DNA of 64,000 bases. Source: Thermoanaerobaculia bacterium. Lineage in GTDB: Bacteria > Acidobacteriota > Thermoanaerobaculia > Multivoradales > J023. Within the stretch, counting starts at the first letter, position 1. The number at the start of each line of letters is the position of its first letter. The stretch spans positions 1,116,001-1,180,000 of the forward strand of contig JAUIJL010000001.1 of NCBI GenBank assembly GCA_030431255.1. The letters are read 5' to 3'. A program made the position numbers and the translations under genes. The notes under the pieces were generated by a model. It was not told the DNA's origin. It saw nothing but the letters and a program-made list of their open reading frames with translations, and did not search any database. This document shows, in pieces, positions 9,379-16,390 of this stretch.

Positions 9379-9414
9379 AGGAGCCGACCCTCTAGCAGGT
9401 TGGCTCCTTCTTAC
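9379..9414. terminator. hairpin between convergent narK and H-NOX genes
   Basis: AAGGAGCCGACC (9379-9390) pairs with GGTTGGCTCCTT (9399-9410), one G-T pair, 8-base loop. The T run is short on the plus strand (CTT) and AAAA flanks the other side, so it could end transcription from both directions. Confidence 0.6.
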
Positions 9415-9470
9415 GAATAGACGGTGGAATCGCCCCTCAACAACAGGCTACGGCTACACGGACAAACGAA

Positions 9471-10115
9471 TCAAAGATTGTCTGCCCCGCTCGGGTCCGC
9501 TTCTGCCCAGATATCTTCTTCGTCCTCATGCTGCGGCGGGCTCGAGGTTGGTGCAGGGGCGACGTCCCCCTCTTTTTTCAGAGACACCCAAATCTTGCAG
9601 CTGCTGTCACCTCGGTGCATGCAAGTTTCTTCAACGATCTCGATCGGCTCGTTGTAATGGTTGGCAACCCCGAGCGCAATTCCTTGCGCGACCCGGCAAA
9701 GCTTCCGCTCTGAACGATAGTCGATCACGATTTCGCGATCGGTCAAGCGATTACATACCAGCTTAGGTGGGCTGGCTTTGCGATTTCTGGCCCGGACCAC
9801 CTGATGAATGGTCTCTTCCACGTTTTCAATAAAGTCGAGGGTCTTCCAAGAAGGATCAATCAACGGCTTATAGGCCGTAAATAGGTCCTTACCGACGAAG
9901 GTGCCGTATTCCTTCAGCACTTGATCGATCGACATGCCGGTCATATTCGAAACCCCGACCACGATTCGCATCATGTCCTCGTCGGGGTAATAGAGACCGT
10001 TCATATAGCTATCTTTCGAGCCCAAACCCACTTTTCCGAGGACCTCGATCCACGCCGACTCGCTCAGCTCCTGAATCACGAATTGCTTCAGCTCTGTGAA
10101 GAAAAAACCGAGCAT
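9471..10115 (-). CDS. H-NOX (HNOB) haem nitric-oxide sensor protein
   Basis: A 214-residue stand-alone H-NOX. The fold-defining residues are visible: proximal His104 in ETIHQVVR and the YxSxR haem-propionate motif Tyr133-Arg-Ser135-Glu-Arg137. By spacing, the position that is Tyr140 in O2-binding Thermoanaerobacter H-NOX is Val142 here, which predicts NO selectivity. A V4R-like CMHRGDSSCKIW stretch follows, then an acidic Pro/Glu-rich tail from about 185. Bacterial H-NOX proteins normally signal to a histidine kinase or diguanylate cyclase next door. Here the gene directly before it (16 bp) is a roadblock protein and the operon also has ParA, so the partner is unusual. No membrane segment. 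Confidence 0.9.
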   Translation of the reverse strand: MLGFFFTELKQFVIQELSESAWIEVLGKVGLGSKDSYMNGLYYPDEDMMRIVVGVSNMTGMSIDQVLKEYGTFVGKDLFTAYKPLIDPSWKTLDFIENVEETIHQVVRARNRKASPPKLVCNRLTDREIVIDYRSERKLCRVAQGIALGVANHYNEPIEIVEETCMHRGDSSCKIWVSLKKEGDVAPAPTSSPPQHEDEEDIWAEADPSGADNL

Positions 10116-10131
10116 CGCCTTCCCTTTCCGA

Positions 10132-10506
10132 TCAATCGCCCACGACGTTCAGAAGCACCGACTCGTACTTCTTCATGATCGCCCGGGCCAATCCGAGATT
10201 TCCTTTGCGGGTGATTGCCAGCACGTGGCAATACTGAGCGCCGAGCATGCGAATGAGAATGTTGAGGGTCGAGGTGGTAATCAGAATATCTTCCGTCGAA
10301 TTTGCGCCGAGCCCCAAAAGGTCCAAAGCCCTTTTATTGAGCTTGACCACCTCCGCATAACAAGCGGAGGCTACGGACGCGTCGAAGTCCAAATCTACGG
10401 TCGCTCCACCAATTGAGAGCCCACTTTCGACATTGACCAAATCGGTCGACACGAACTCGGGAACCTCGTCCCGAAATCTGTCCATTTCTTGCTGCAGTGA
10501 ATTCAT
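10132..10506 (-). CDS. roadblock/LC7-domain protein (first, H-NOX-adjacent)
   Basis: 124 residues forming essentially one roadblock/LC7 (MglB-like) domain: a short helical start, VNVESGLSIGGATVDLDF, a long central helix, then DILITTSTLNILIRMLG and the closing strand and helix HVLAITRKGNLGLARAI. Such domains dimerise and usually act as GAPs or scaffolds for small Ras-like GTPases. No mglA-type GTPase is found in this window; a ParA ATPase is in the operon instead. The gap to the downstream H-NOX is 16 bp, implying co-translation. Family assignment rests on overall pattern, without catalytic residues to check. Confidence 0.75.
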   Translation of the reverse strand: MNSLQQEMDRFRDEVPEFVSTDLVNVESGLSIGGATVDLDFDASVASACYAEVVKLNKRALDLLGLGANSTEDILITTSTLNILIRMLGAQYCHVLAITRKGNLGLARAIMKKYESVLLNVVGD

Positions 10507-10598
10507 CTCAGGTGGGCCTCAAGCCGTTAAGCATTCTTCGCGATAGGGGCGTCGGATCATGGGTTGCAGGATGCAGCACTGGCAACACTTCTCAGCTC

Positions 10599-11297
10599 CT
10601 AACCCACCGCCGCGAATACGCTGGAAAGCGAATCCTGGAAGCTTTGGGTCAGGTTGCGGTGCAGCGGAGACCCCACCGTGAAACCTAAGGCATGCGGACC
10701 GAGTCGGGTGTCTGCTTGTACCACATGGAGCACCCGCTCATCGTCCAAGTCGATCGCGATCGACCCCTCGCTTCTCGTCCCCAAGCTGTCCGGAATGCGA
10801 TCCTTTAGATTTAGAAAGTAGGCGGAGAGCGCCACGAGATTGGGATCAGAATCCCTTTCCATCAGCACCAAACCCTCTTCATCCACGATGAAAAGCCCTT
10901 TGCAAGCCGTACAAGTCTCAACCCATGCCATATAGGCTTCCAGCCTTCGGTCGAGTCGGTCGGACTCCAGCTTAAGAGGGGGATGCTTGGGGGCCTCGTG
11001 CTGCTGGGGGCCGGCCAAGGAGCCACCGTTTCCGTTCGGGGGTTTCCCGGGAACCGAATCCCGCTCGGCCTTCGCCGGCAAGGATGGAGCCGGCTGGGCT
11101 TCGGAAAGTCCTGAGGCAGACGTCATCGCGGGCGTTGCGGTAGCGGTATTGTTTGCGCGTGGCGCTGAGCCCAAACGCGTACCCGGAAGCCAGATCGGGC
11201 TTCGCCGACTGGACGCAGAGGTCGAAGGGTCGAAACCCGCTCGATTCAAGGCCGCTGAAAAGGCTGAGGGATCAATCCAGGAGAGGGATTGGCTCAT
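10599..11297 (-). CDS. roadblock-like protein with disordered N-terminal linker
   Basis: 232 residues in two parts. Residues 1-110 are Ser/Ala/Pro-rich and probably disordered. Residues 115-230 look like a second roadblock-type domain (CKGLFIVDEEGLVLMERD, NLKDRIPDSLGTRSEGSIAIDLDD, then strand-helix RLGPHALGFTVGSPL). The ATG lies 26 bases inside the end of parA and has GGAGGAG four bases upstream, a sign of tight coupling to ParA. The first 20 residues (MSQSLSWIDPSAFSAAL) form a short conserved-looking amphipathic segment that could be a docking peptide for ParA. The domain call is by pattern only and is weaker than for its neighbour. Confidence 0.65.
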   Translation of the reverse strand: MSQSLSWIDPSAFSAALNRAGFDPSTSASSRRSPIWLPGTRLGSAPRANNTATATPAMTSASGLSEAQPAPSLPAKAERDSVPGKPPNGNGGSLAGPQQHEAPKHPPLKLESDRLDRRLEAYMAWVETCTACKGLFIVDEEGLVLMERDSDPNLVALSAYFLNLKDRIPDSLGTRSEGSIAIDLDDERVLHVVQADTRLGPHALGFTVGSPLHRNLTQSFQDSLSSVFAAVG

Positions 11298-12105
11298 CCT
11301 GCTCCTCCATTCTTATCAAACCGATTCGGCGCTCTACCTCGTGGGCGATCAAGTCGAAGACCGACGCTACCCGGGGAGGATGTCGACTCAACAAGCCGAC
11401 GGGCACGCCGTGAAGGCTAGCCCTCAAGAACGCACTATCCCTCGGTACATTGGCGTTGAGAATCAAATCTTGGGGAATGAGACTCCAGCTTTCTTCAGCA
11501 ACCGATACCGAGGTGGTGTCTTCCGCTGCCAACATGGTCAGCAGGAAGCCGGCAATCTCCACTTTACACCCTTGCTGGCGAAGGTGCCCTAGAACGTCGA
11601 GGATCTGGGTGACGGACCGGAGCGCCAGGGGCTCCGATTGGAGAGGCAGCAGCACGTAGTCGCAGGACCGCAGGACCGCCAGAGTCGGGCCGTACGTTCC
11701 CCCTGCGGTGTCGAGGATGATGACTTCGAATTGCTCGGCTGCGTTGGCTAAGAACGCGTTCAAAGCGTCTTGCTCGAAGATGTCGCCACCCGATCCGAGC
11801 TCGAGGGGCGTACGGCTGCCGAAAGTAAGAATGTTGAGCTCGGGCAACCTCGTTTTCAGCACCGCTTGTTCGAGGGCAACTTGCCCGTCTAAGCAGTCCA
11901 CCAGCCCCGCATCACCAGATTTGGCTTGGCGCTGCAAGGAAAAGCCTATCGCCCCTTGGGGGTCCGCGTCGACGATCAGGGTCTTCCACCCCCGCTTGGC
12001 CAGAGCGTACCCCAGGTTTAGAGAGGTTGTGGTTTTACCGACCCCTCCCTTTTGGCTGGCAACTGCGAGAATAACTCCCCGGTCTGGCTTCTCATCCGTC
12101 AACAT
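11272..12105 (-). CDS. ParA/Soj-family ATPase
   Basis: 277 residues from ATG 12105 (a TTG at 12120 is also open). Deviant Walker A KGGVGKTTT with the signature first Lys, switch I region DADPQGAIGF, Walker B IILDTAGG and a C-terminal membrane/DNA-surface helix. It lacks a ParB partner and an N-terminal HTH, so it is not a standard chromosome partition gene; orphan ParA proteins position protein cargo such as chemoreceptor clusters or cell-division regulators. Here the stop overlaps the start of a roadblock protein, and the next genes are a second roadblock and H-NOX, suggesting that ParA distributes or switches this complex. A palindromic site sits 45 bp upstream. Confidence 0.9.
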   Translation of the reverse strand: MLTDEKPDRGVILAVASQKGGVGKTTTSLNLGYALAKRGWKTLIVDADPQGAIGFSLQRQAKSGDAGLVDCLDGQVALEQAVLKTRLPELNILTFGSRTPLELGSGGDIFEQDALNAFLANAAEQFEVIILDTAGGTYGPTLAVLRSCDYVLLPLQSEPLALRSVTQILDVLGHLRQQGCKVEIAGFLLTMLAAEDTTSVSVAEESWSLIPQDLILNANVPRDSAFLRASLHGVPVGLLSRHPPRVASVFDLIAHEVERRIGLIRMEEQDEPIPLLD

Positions 12106-12133
12106 GTCGGGCTCAATCAATGCGTTATTTCAA

Positions 12134-12166
12134 GATTGCAAGACGTCTGAGCACTATAGTGCAATC
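12134..12166. promoter_or_regulatory. nested palindrome upstream of parA, putative operator
   Basis: A perfect 12-bp palindrome GCACTATAGTGC (12151-12162) is nested in a wider inverted repeat GATTGCA (12134-12140) / TGCAATC (12160-12166). It lies 29-61 bp before the parA ATG, on the minus-strand side, where a repressor site or a parS-like site would be expected. Only one copy was noticed. Confidence 0.5.
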
Positions 12167-12251
12167 TCGTTTATCCAACAAGGGTCGACCTTTACGGCCT
12201 GAGGTAAGCGAGGCTGGCCAGTTAAAAAGCAGAGAAATATGAGCGAACTAA

Positions 12252-13076
12252 TCAGCCAACCTGAGCTCTGTCCTGTTTCGGAGGCGACAACAACAGGGTC
12301 GCGTTGTTCAGGTTGGCGCCTTGGAAAATGGCTCCTTCGAGGCGGGCATCCTCACAATGTGCGCCGGAAAGGTTGGCTTGGGTGAAGTCGGCAGACCGCA
12401 AATCGGCTTCTTCCAGGTAAGCAGCTCGGAGATTTGCACCGCTCAAATTCGTCCCGACCAAGGACGCACGTCTGAGATTGGATAGGGTAAGCCTCGCGCC
12501 GCTAAGGTCAGCTCCCGAGAGATCGGCGCCCTGAAGCTCGGCGGTCCTCAGGTTGGCCTTTTGGAGATTAGCGTCGGTCAAATTCGCACCTTGGAGGTCG
12601 CCCCCCCAAAGATCCGCGCCTGACAAATCCGCACCGCGGATGTGAGCGGACCGTAAGCAAGCTCCCCGCAACCGGGCCTTGCCGAATAGGGTCAATCCCA
12701 GATAGGCGGAAGACAGCTCCGCCGACTCCAGATTGGCAGCCGATAGGTCTGAGCCTTCTAGAAAGGCTCCCGTCAGCCGGGCGCGGCGCATCACCGCTCC
12801 CGCGAGTATTGCCCCTCCCAGGTAGCTCGAGCACAAGCTGGCCTCGGATAGGTCGGCCTCTGTAAAGTCGACGTCCTGCAGATCGCATCCGCTCAGCTCC
12901 GCCCCGGTGAGCTTGCAACCTTGAAAATTGAATCCCGAAAGATCCCGACCGGCGAAGTCGACCGAGGATAGATCCGGAGTATGTTCCGGCGTTTGCCGCC
13001 GCCACTCATTCCAAGCCTGGGCGCCCTTTTCTAGAACGTTCCATTCTGTAGATTCAGGTTTGAGACTGTGTGTCAT
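12252..13076 (-). CDS. pentapeptide-repeat protein A
   Basis: 274 residues, of which about 35-265 are consecutive A(D/N)LxX pentapeptides forming a right-handed beta helix. The N-terminal cap reads GAQAWNEWRRQ followed by PDLSSVDF and RDLSGFNF, nearly the same as in the pentapeptide protein at 15091. No signal peptide or membrane segment. It is on the same strand as parA with a 146-bp gap that contains the palindrome, so it may be a separate transcript or the head of the operon. Qnr-like gyrase protection is not suggested: no loops typical of Qnr and the cap differs. The role is unknown; a scaffold for the adjacent ParA/roadblock/H-NOX proteins is possible. Confidence 0.85.
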   Translation of the reverse strand: MTHSLKPESTEWNVLEKGAQAWNEWRRQTPEHTPDLSSVDFAGRDLSGFNFQGCKLTGAELSGCDLQDVDFTEADLSEASLCSSYLGGAILAGAVMRRARLTGAFLEGSDLSAANLESAELSSAYLGLTLFGKARLRGACLRSAHIRGADLSGADLWGGDLQGANLTDANLQKANLRTAELQGADLSGADLSGARLTLSNLRRASLVGTNLSGANLRAAYLEEADLRSADFTQANLSGAHCEDARLEGAIFQGANLNNATLLLSPPKQDRAQVG

Positions 13077-13541
13077 ATATCTTGATGAAGAGCGTAAGAA
13101 TTCGTATTTGGGTTCCGGCCATTCATTTCCGGCCTCGAAAATCGTAGAAGATGCGCCTTACGATTCACATTTCGACCGAGCGAAACGCCTGCGCAATCCT
13201 CTTCGCCTGCCGGGGTCGAGCTTACCTGATCCGGGGCCCGCTTGGTCCAATAGATTCGCCGCAAATGCTGATAGACTCAGTCTTCAGAGGATTGGCTACT
13301 GAATCCGCCTCCAAGGGCTTCCCGCGGGGAAACACGATCGATATCGGTCGTTGTGCTAATCTAAGATGAAGTTTGAGCATCCAGGGGAGAGAGTAAGTGG
13401 ACAGAGCTTCGAGCGGAGCATTTTCAGCGGAGATTTACGGTTGAGCTCGAGCTTCGTTTTGAGCAGGGGATCCATGTTCTCTTCGGTCGGGCTGTCCAAC
13501 GAACCTGGTTGCGGTTATCTCCCTTGCTGGAGACCGACACC
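13077..13541. other. divergent intergenic region
   Basis: 465 bp between the divergent pentapeptide A and REC-PATAN genes. It must hold both promoters, but I see no clear consensus. A 59-codon frame (13366-13545) overlaps the start of the regulator as ATGA, yet has no ribosome binding site, and I do not call it. Confidence 0.5.
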
Positions 13542-15017
13542 ATGAGCACGATCCTGATTGCCGACGACAATCCCGATATTCTGACTTTGGTCGGAGAGAC
13601 GCTTCGAGCAGCCGGCCATCAAGTGGTGCAAACCGTAAATCCTTCCCGGGTCACCTCCCTGCTCGACGCGAGCACGGTTGATGCCGCGGTGCTGGATGTG
13701 GTGATGCCGATCAGTGGCTTGGACCTGCTGAAAGAGATTCGCGCGCAGCCTCGCTGGAAAAACCTGCCCGTGTTGTTGCTCTCTGGTTTAGGTGATACCC
13801 AGGATCGAGTCCGCGGAATCCGAGAAGGGGCAGACGACTATCTGGCCAAGCCCTTTGAGCCCGCCGAGCTGGTCGCCAGGGTCGAAAGGCTGATTGCCCG
13901 CCGAGACAGTGAGCCGGGCCTTTCGGGGAACTTAGAAGACTTCGCGCCTGGAGACGTGACTCAGAATCTCGCTCAGGGCGGAAAGACCGGTTGCCTACGC
14001 ATTTCCAGCGACAATCGTCTGGTTGAGGCCCATTTCGTGCGTGGCAAGATCGTCAGCGCCGAGGCTGGTGCGCTCTCCGGTGACGAAGCTTTGCTTTCAC
14101 TGCTTACGCTCGAGCAAGGGCATTTCGCCTTCGAAGCATCGTCCGAAGAAGAAGCCGAGAGCCACGCCGGCAGAGGACCTTTGGAGCTGAACAGCATTCT
14201 GTTGGAGGCCGCTTGGCTGGAGGACGAGCTCAAGCGTCGTCGACCGACCTTGGCCCAAGATAACCCGACCCTCCGGGTCGTCGGTCCAAAACCGTCTCAG
14301 TTGGATGAGGATTTCGAGAGCCTGCCGATCGACGAGATTTACGGCCACATCATCAGTCATCCGAATACCGGTGTCTCAGAGCTTATCGACCTACAAACGA
14401 CCTCCCCTTCTCGCGTTCTTTTGGCCGTGGCCATTCTCCTGGAGCAAGGCTCGCTCGAGGGACGTGAGCGAGATCCGTCTGCAGTGACACCGAGGAGGGT
14501 CCACAAGGATCCCCTCGGAGAGCTGTTGGCGGTTTGCCGGGACCGGGGTATGTCGACCACCATCTACCTTCTGATTCTCTTCCAACAGGAGGCTTGGAAG
14601 GAGCTTCTCGGCCTGATCAAATCGATCCCTGACGAGCTGCTGGCGAGCGAGCGCCACCAGCTGCTGGATGAGCTGATCATGCGGGGTAGCGGCACGGTAC
14701 GCCTTGCGCACGAGGAAGGGGTGGTGGTGCTGAATCTCAAGCCGTTGCGAGGAGATCGGCTTCAAGGAGCGGCGCTCTTGTCGTTGGCGGCAGGAGTGGT
14801 GCTGTGGCTCGCCGGAGACGTTCCGGATTCCTTGGATCAATACATCGAGAAGCTCGAGGAAGCCCAAGGCGGATCCCAGGGTTTGCTCTTGACCTCGAAT
14901 CCGGACTGCGGTGAACGGCTTCGAGCTGCCATCGAAGGTCAGAAATACTGGAAGGTATCTACGGACCCCGTCAGCAACATTTCCGTTCTGGTTGACTTAC
15001 TCATCGACTCCCCGTGA
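13542..15017 (+). CDS. response regulator with PATAN (DUF4388) domain
   Basis: 491 residues from the ATG at 13542, which has GGAGA 7 bases upstream (an ATG-less extension to 13509 is open). REC at 1-120 (LIADDNPD, phospho-Asp in AVLDVVMP, Lys in YLAKPF). A PATAN/DUF4388 domain follows at about 130-215 (QGGKTGCLRI, HFVRGKIVSAEAG), then a winged-helix-like segment (SELIDLQTTSPSRVLLAV). The last 160 residues are alpha/beta and end in strands such as VVLWLAGD and GLLLTSN; they recall the back half of a small GTPase but have no P-loop. PATAN regulators often work with roadblock/GTPase polarity or motility modules, and the ParA/roadblock genes lie divergently. No output enzyme is present. Confidence 0.85.
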   Translation: MSTILIADDNPDILTLVGETLRAAGHQVVQTVNPSRVTSLLDASTVDAAVLDVVMPISGLDLLKEIRAQPRWKNLPVLLLSGLGDTQDRVRGIREGADDYLAKPFEPAELVARVERLIARRDSEPGLSGNLEDFAPGDVTQNLAQGGKTGCLRISSDNRLVEAHFVRGKIVSAEAGALSGDEALLSLLTLEQGHFAFEASSEEEAESHAGRGPLELNSILLEAAWLEDELKRRRPTLAQDNPTLRVVGPKPSQLDEDFESLPIDEIYGHIISHPNTGVSELIDLQTTSPSRVLLAVAILLEQGSLEGRERDPSAVTPRRVHKDPLGELLAVCRDRGMSTTIYLLILFQQEAWKELLGLIKSIPDELLASERHQLLDELIMRGSGTVRLAHEEGVVVLNLKPLRGDRLQGAALLSLAAGVVLWLAGDVPDSLDQYIEKLEEAQGGSQGLLLTSNPDCGERLRAAIEGQKYWKVSTDPVSNISVLVDLLIDSP

Positions 15018-15090
15018 AAGAGCACTATTTACCCATTGCCAGGGTTCGATACGATCAACCCGAGCTGCACAACTATCCGGAAAGATATCT

Positions 15091-15645
15091 ATGGACAATC
15101 AAGAGTCGCGTCGGATTCTGATCGAGCAAGGTGTCGAGCCTTGGAATACGTGGCGAGTCGGTGAGCCCACGGTCGCCCCAGATTTGTCGGAGGTCGACCT
15201 GAAGGAGCGCGATCTTACCGGTGTAAATTTCTGGAGCGCCAACCTCAGCAAGGCCACTCTCGACAATGCGACCCTCGATGCCGCGACCTTGCTTAGGGCG
15301 ACCCTGCGAGGCGCCAGTCTCAAAGGGGCGAGCCTAAGGCAAGCAGACCTCCTCGGAGCCGATTTGACCGGAGCCGACTTGGAAGGTGCCGACCTGGAGG
15401 GAGCGGTGCTGATGGGCGCGACCCTACAGGATGCGAATCTGAAAAACGCCAATTTGGCGGGCGCCAATTTACGGGGCGCGAGCCTGCGGGGGGTTCAGGC
15501 CCAAGGGGCGAATCTAGAAAACGTGCGTTTACCTTTGGTGCGGCTCGGCGAAGCCAATTTCGAGCAGGCCCGAATTCGTGGTCTCGAAATCCACCCCGCA
15601 CAAGCACAAGCGCTGGCTAAGGCTTTGGGGGTTACCGTACTGTAA
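15091..15645 (+). CDS. pentapeptide-repeat protein B
   Basis: 184 residues: cap GVEPWNTWRVGE-PTVAPDLSEVDL, then about 20 pentapeptides (ADLTGADLEGADLEGAVL and similar) and a 25-residue non-repeat tail (HPAQAQALAKALGV). The cap matches pentapeptide protein A position by position (W-N-x-W-R, PDLSxVD, RDLxGxNF), so the two are diverged paralogues placed on both sides of the regulator. It lies 73 bp after the REC-PATAN gene and is probably co-transcribed. GGAAAG is a modest ribosome binding site. Function unknown. Confidence 0.85.
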   Translation: MDNQESRRILIEQGVEPWNTWRVGEPTVAPDLSEVDLKERDLTGVNFWSANLSKATLDNATLDAATLLRATLRGASLKGASLRQADLLGADLTGADLEGADLEGAVLMGATLQDANLKNANLAGANLRGASLRGVQAQGANLENVRLPLVRLGEANFEQARIRGLEIHPAQAQALAKALGVTVL

Positions 15646-15856
15646 AACCCTCCTCTTCCCGGCCCTTGTGTCGCTGGCCTCTTAAAGACCTTGGGTCGCC
15701 GGCCCCGAGGAGAGATCTCCCCCCTACCACTGTGATTGCCTCTGTGGGAATCTCTCCCATGATCGACTGTCCTGAAACTAATGCCCCTAAGGTTCCTTGG
15801 GGCCAGAACTACTCAGGGCCATAGCTCAGGGCCATAGGTCTCCATAGATGGAGCGC

Positions 15857-16366
15857 TCACCACATTTCTTCGCGGAGCTGAGCGACCCAAGTTCTGATGC
15901 GTTGCTCGATCAGCTCCTCGCTATCGTGGCGTTCGAAAGCGAGGCCGACGAAATTGGTCCCTTCGTCCACCAACCCTTGGGATTCTTCGAATTGATAGGA
16001 CTCAGTCGGCCATTTGCCGATGAGCTCCGCGCCAAGGGCTTCGAATCGACGCCACAGAATGCCCATGGCATCTTGAAAGTGCTCCGGATATCGCTTGGCG
16101 TCCCCGCTGCCGAAAAATGCGACCTTTCGGCCTTCGAAACTATGGCCCTCCAGCTCTTCGAAACGCTCCGCCCAATCCGATTGGAGCTGACCGTGATTCC
16201 AGGTCGGAACGCCGATCACAAGGACGTGGTAGTCCAACAAGCGATTGACCGGGGTTGAGTGGACGTCCCGCGGTAGCTCCGCAGAGCCTTCGAAGGCGTC
16301 ATAGATTTTGTAGGCTAGCTCTTCGGTGTATCCAGTTGTGCTTCCAAAAACAATTCCTAAGGACAT
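15857..16366 (-). CDS. fld: flavodoxin
   Basis: 169 residues, the normal long-chain flavodoxin length. The FMN phosphate loop GSTTGYTEELA begins at residue 8, a Trp lies in the VPTWNHGQLQSDW loop that stacks on the flavin, and KVAFFGSGD and the long final helix complete the fold. It is an acidic one- or two-electron carrier, usually serving nitrogenase, radical enzymes or reductases. It starts 24 bp after the stop of the kinase-ferredoxin-globin gene on the same strand, so the two are probably one transcript. That placement makes it a candidate electron donor for the kinase's iron-sulfur or haem domain, or for nitrate reductase. GGGAG is 9 bases before the ATG. Confidence 0.92.
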   Translation of the reverse strand: MSLGIVFGSTTGYTEELAYKIYDAFEGSAELPRDVHSTPVNRLLDYHVLVIGVPTWNHGQLQSDWAERFEELEGHSFEGRKVAFFGSGDAKRYPEHFQDAMGILWRRFEALGAELIGKWPTESYQFEESQGLVDEGTNFVGLAFERHDSEELIEQRIRTWVAQLREEMW

Positions 16367-16390
16367 ATGAGGGTCTCCCAGATGCAGCGT

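Noticed and set aside
12252-13076. Qnr-type quinolone resistance protein
   Set aside because: Pentapeptide fold only; cap, missing loops and the paired paralogue argue for another role.
13366-13545. 59-codon frame whose stop overlaps the REC-PATAN start as ATGA
   Set aside because: No ribosome binding site before its ATG, low-complexity Ser-rich product and no recognisable family; the overlap alone is weak evidence.
15782-15840. terminator and short CAGGGCCATAG tandem repeat between pentapeptide B and flavodoxin
   Set aside because: The hairpin is imperfect without a T run and the repeat is only two short copies; not strong enough to list.
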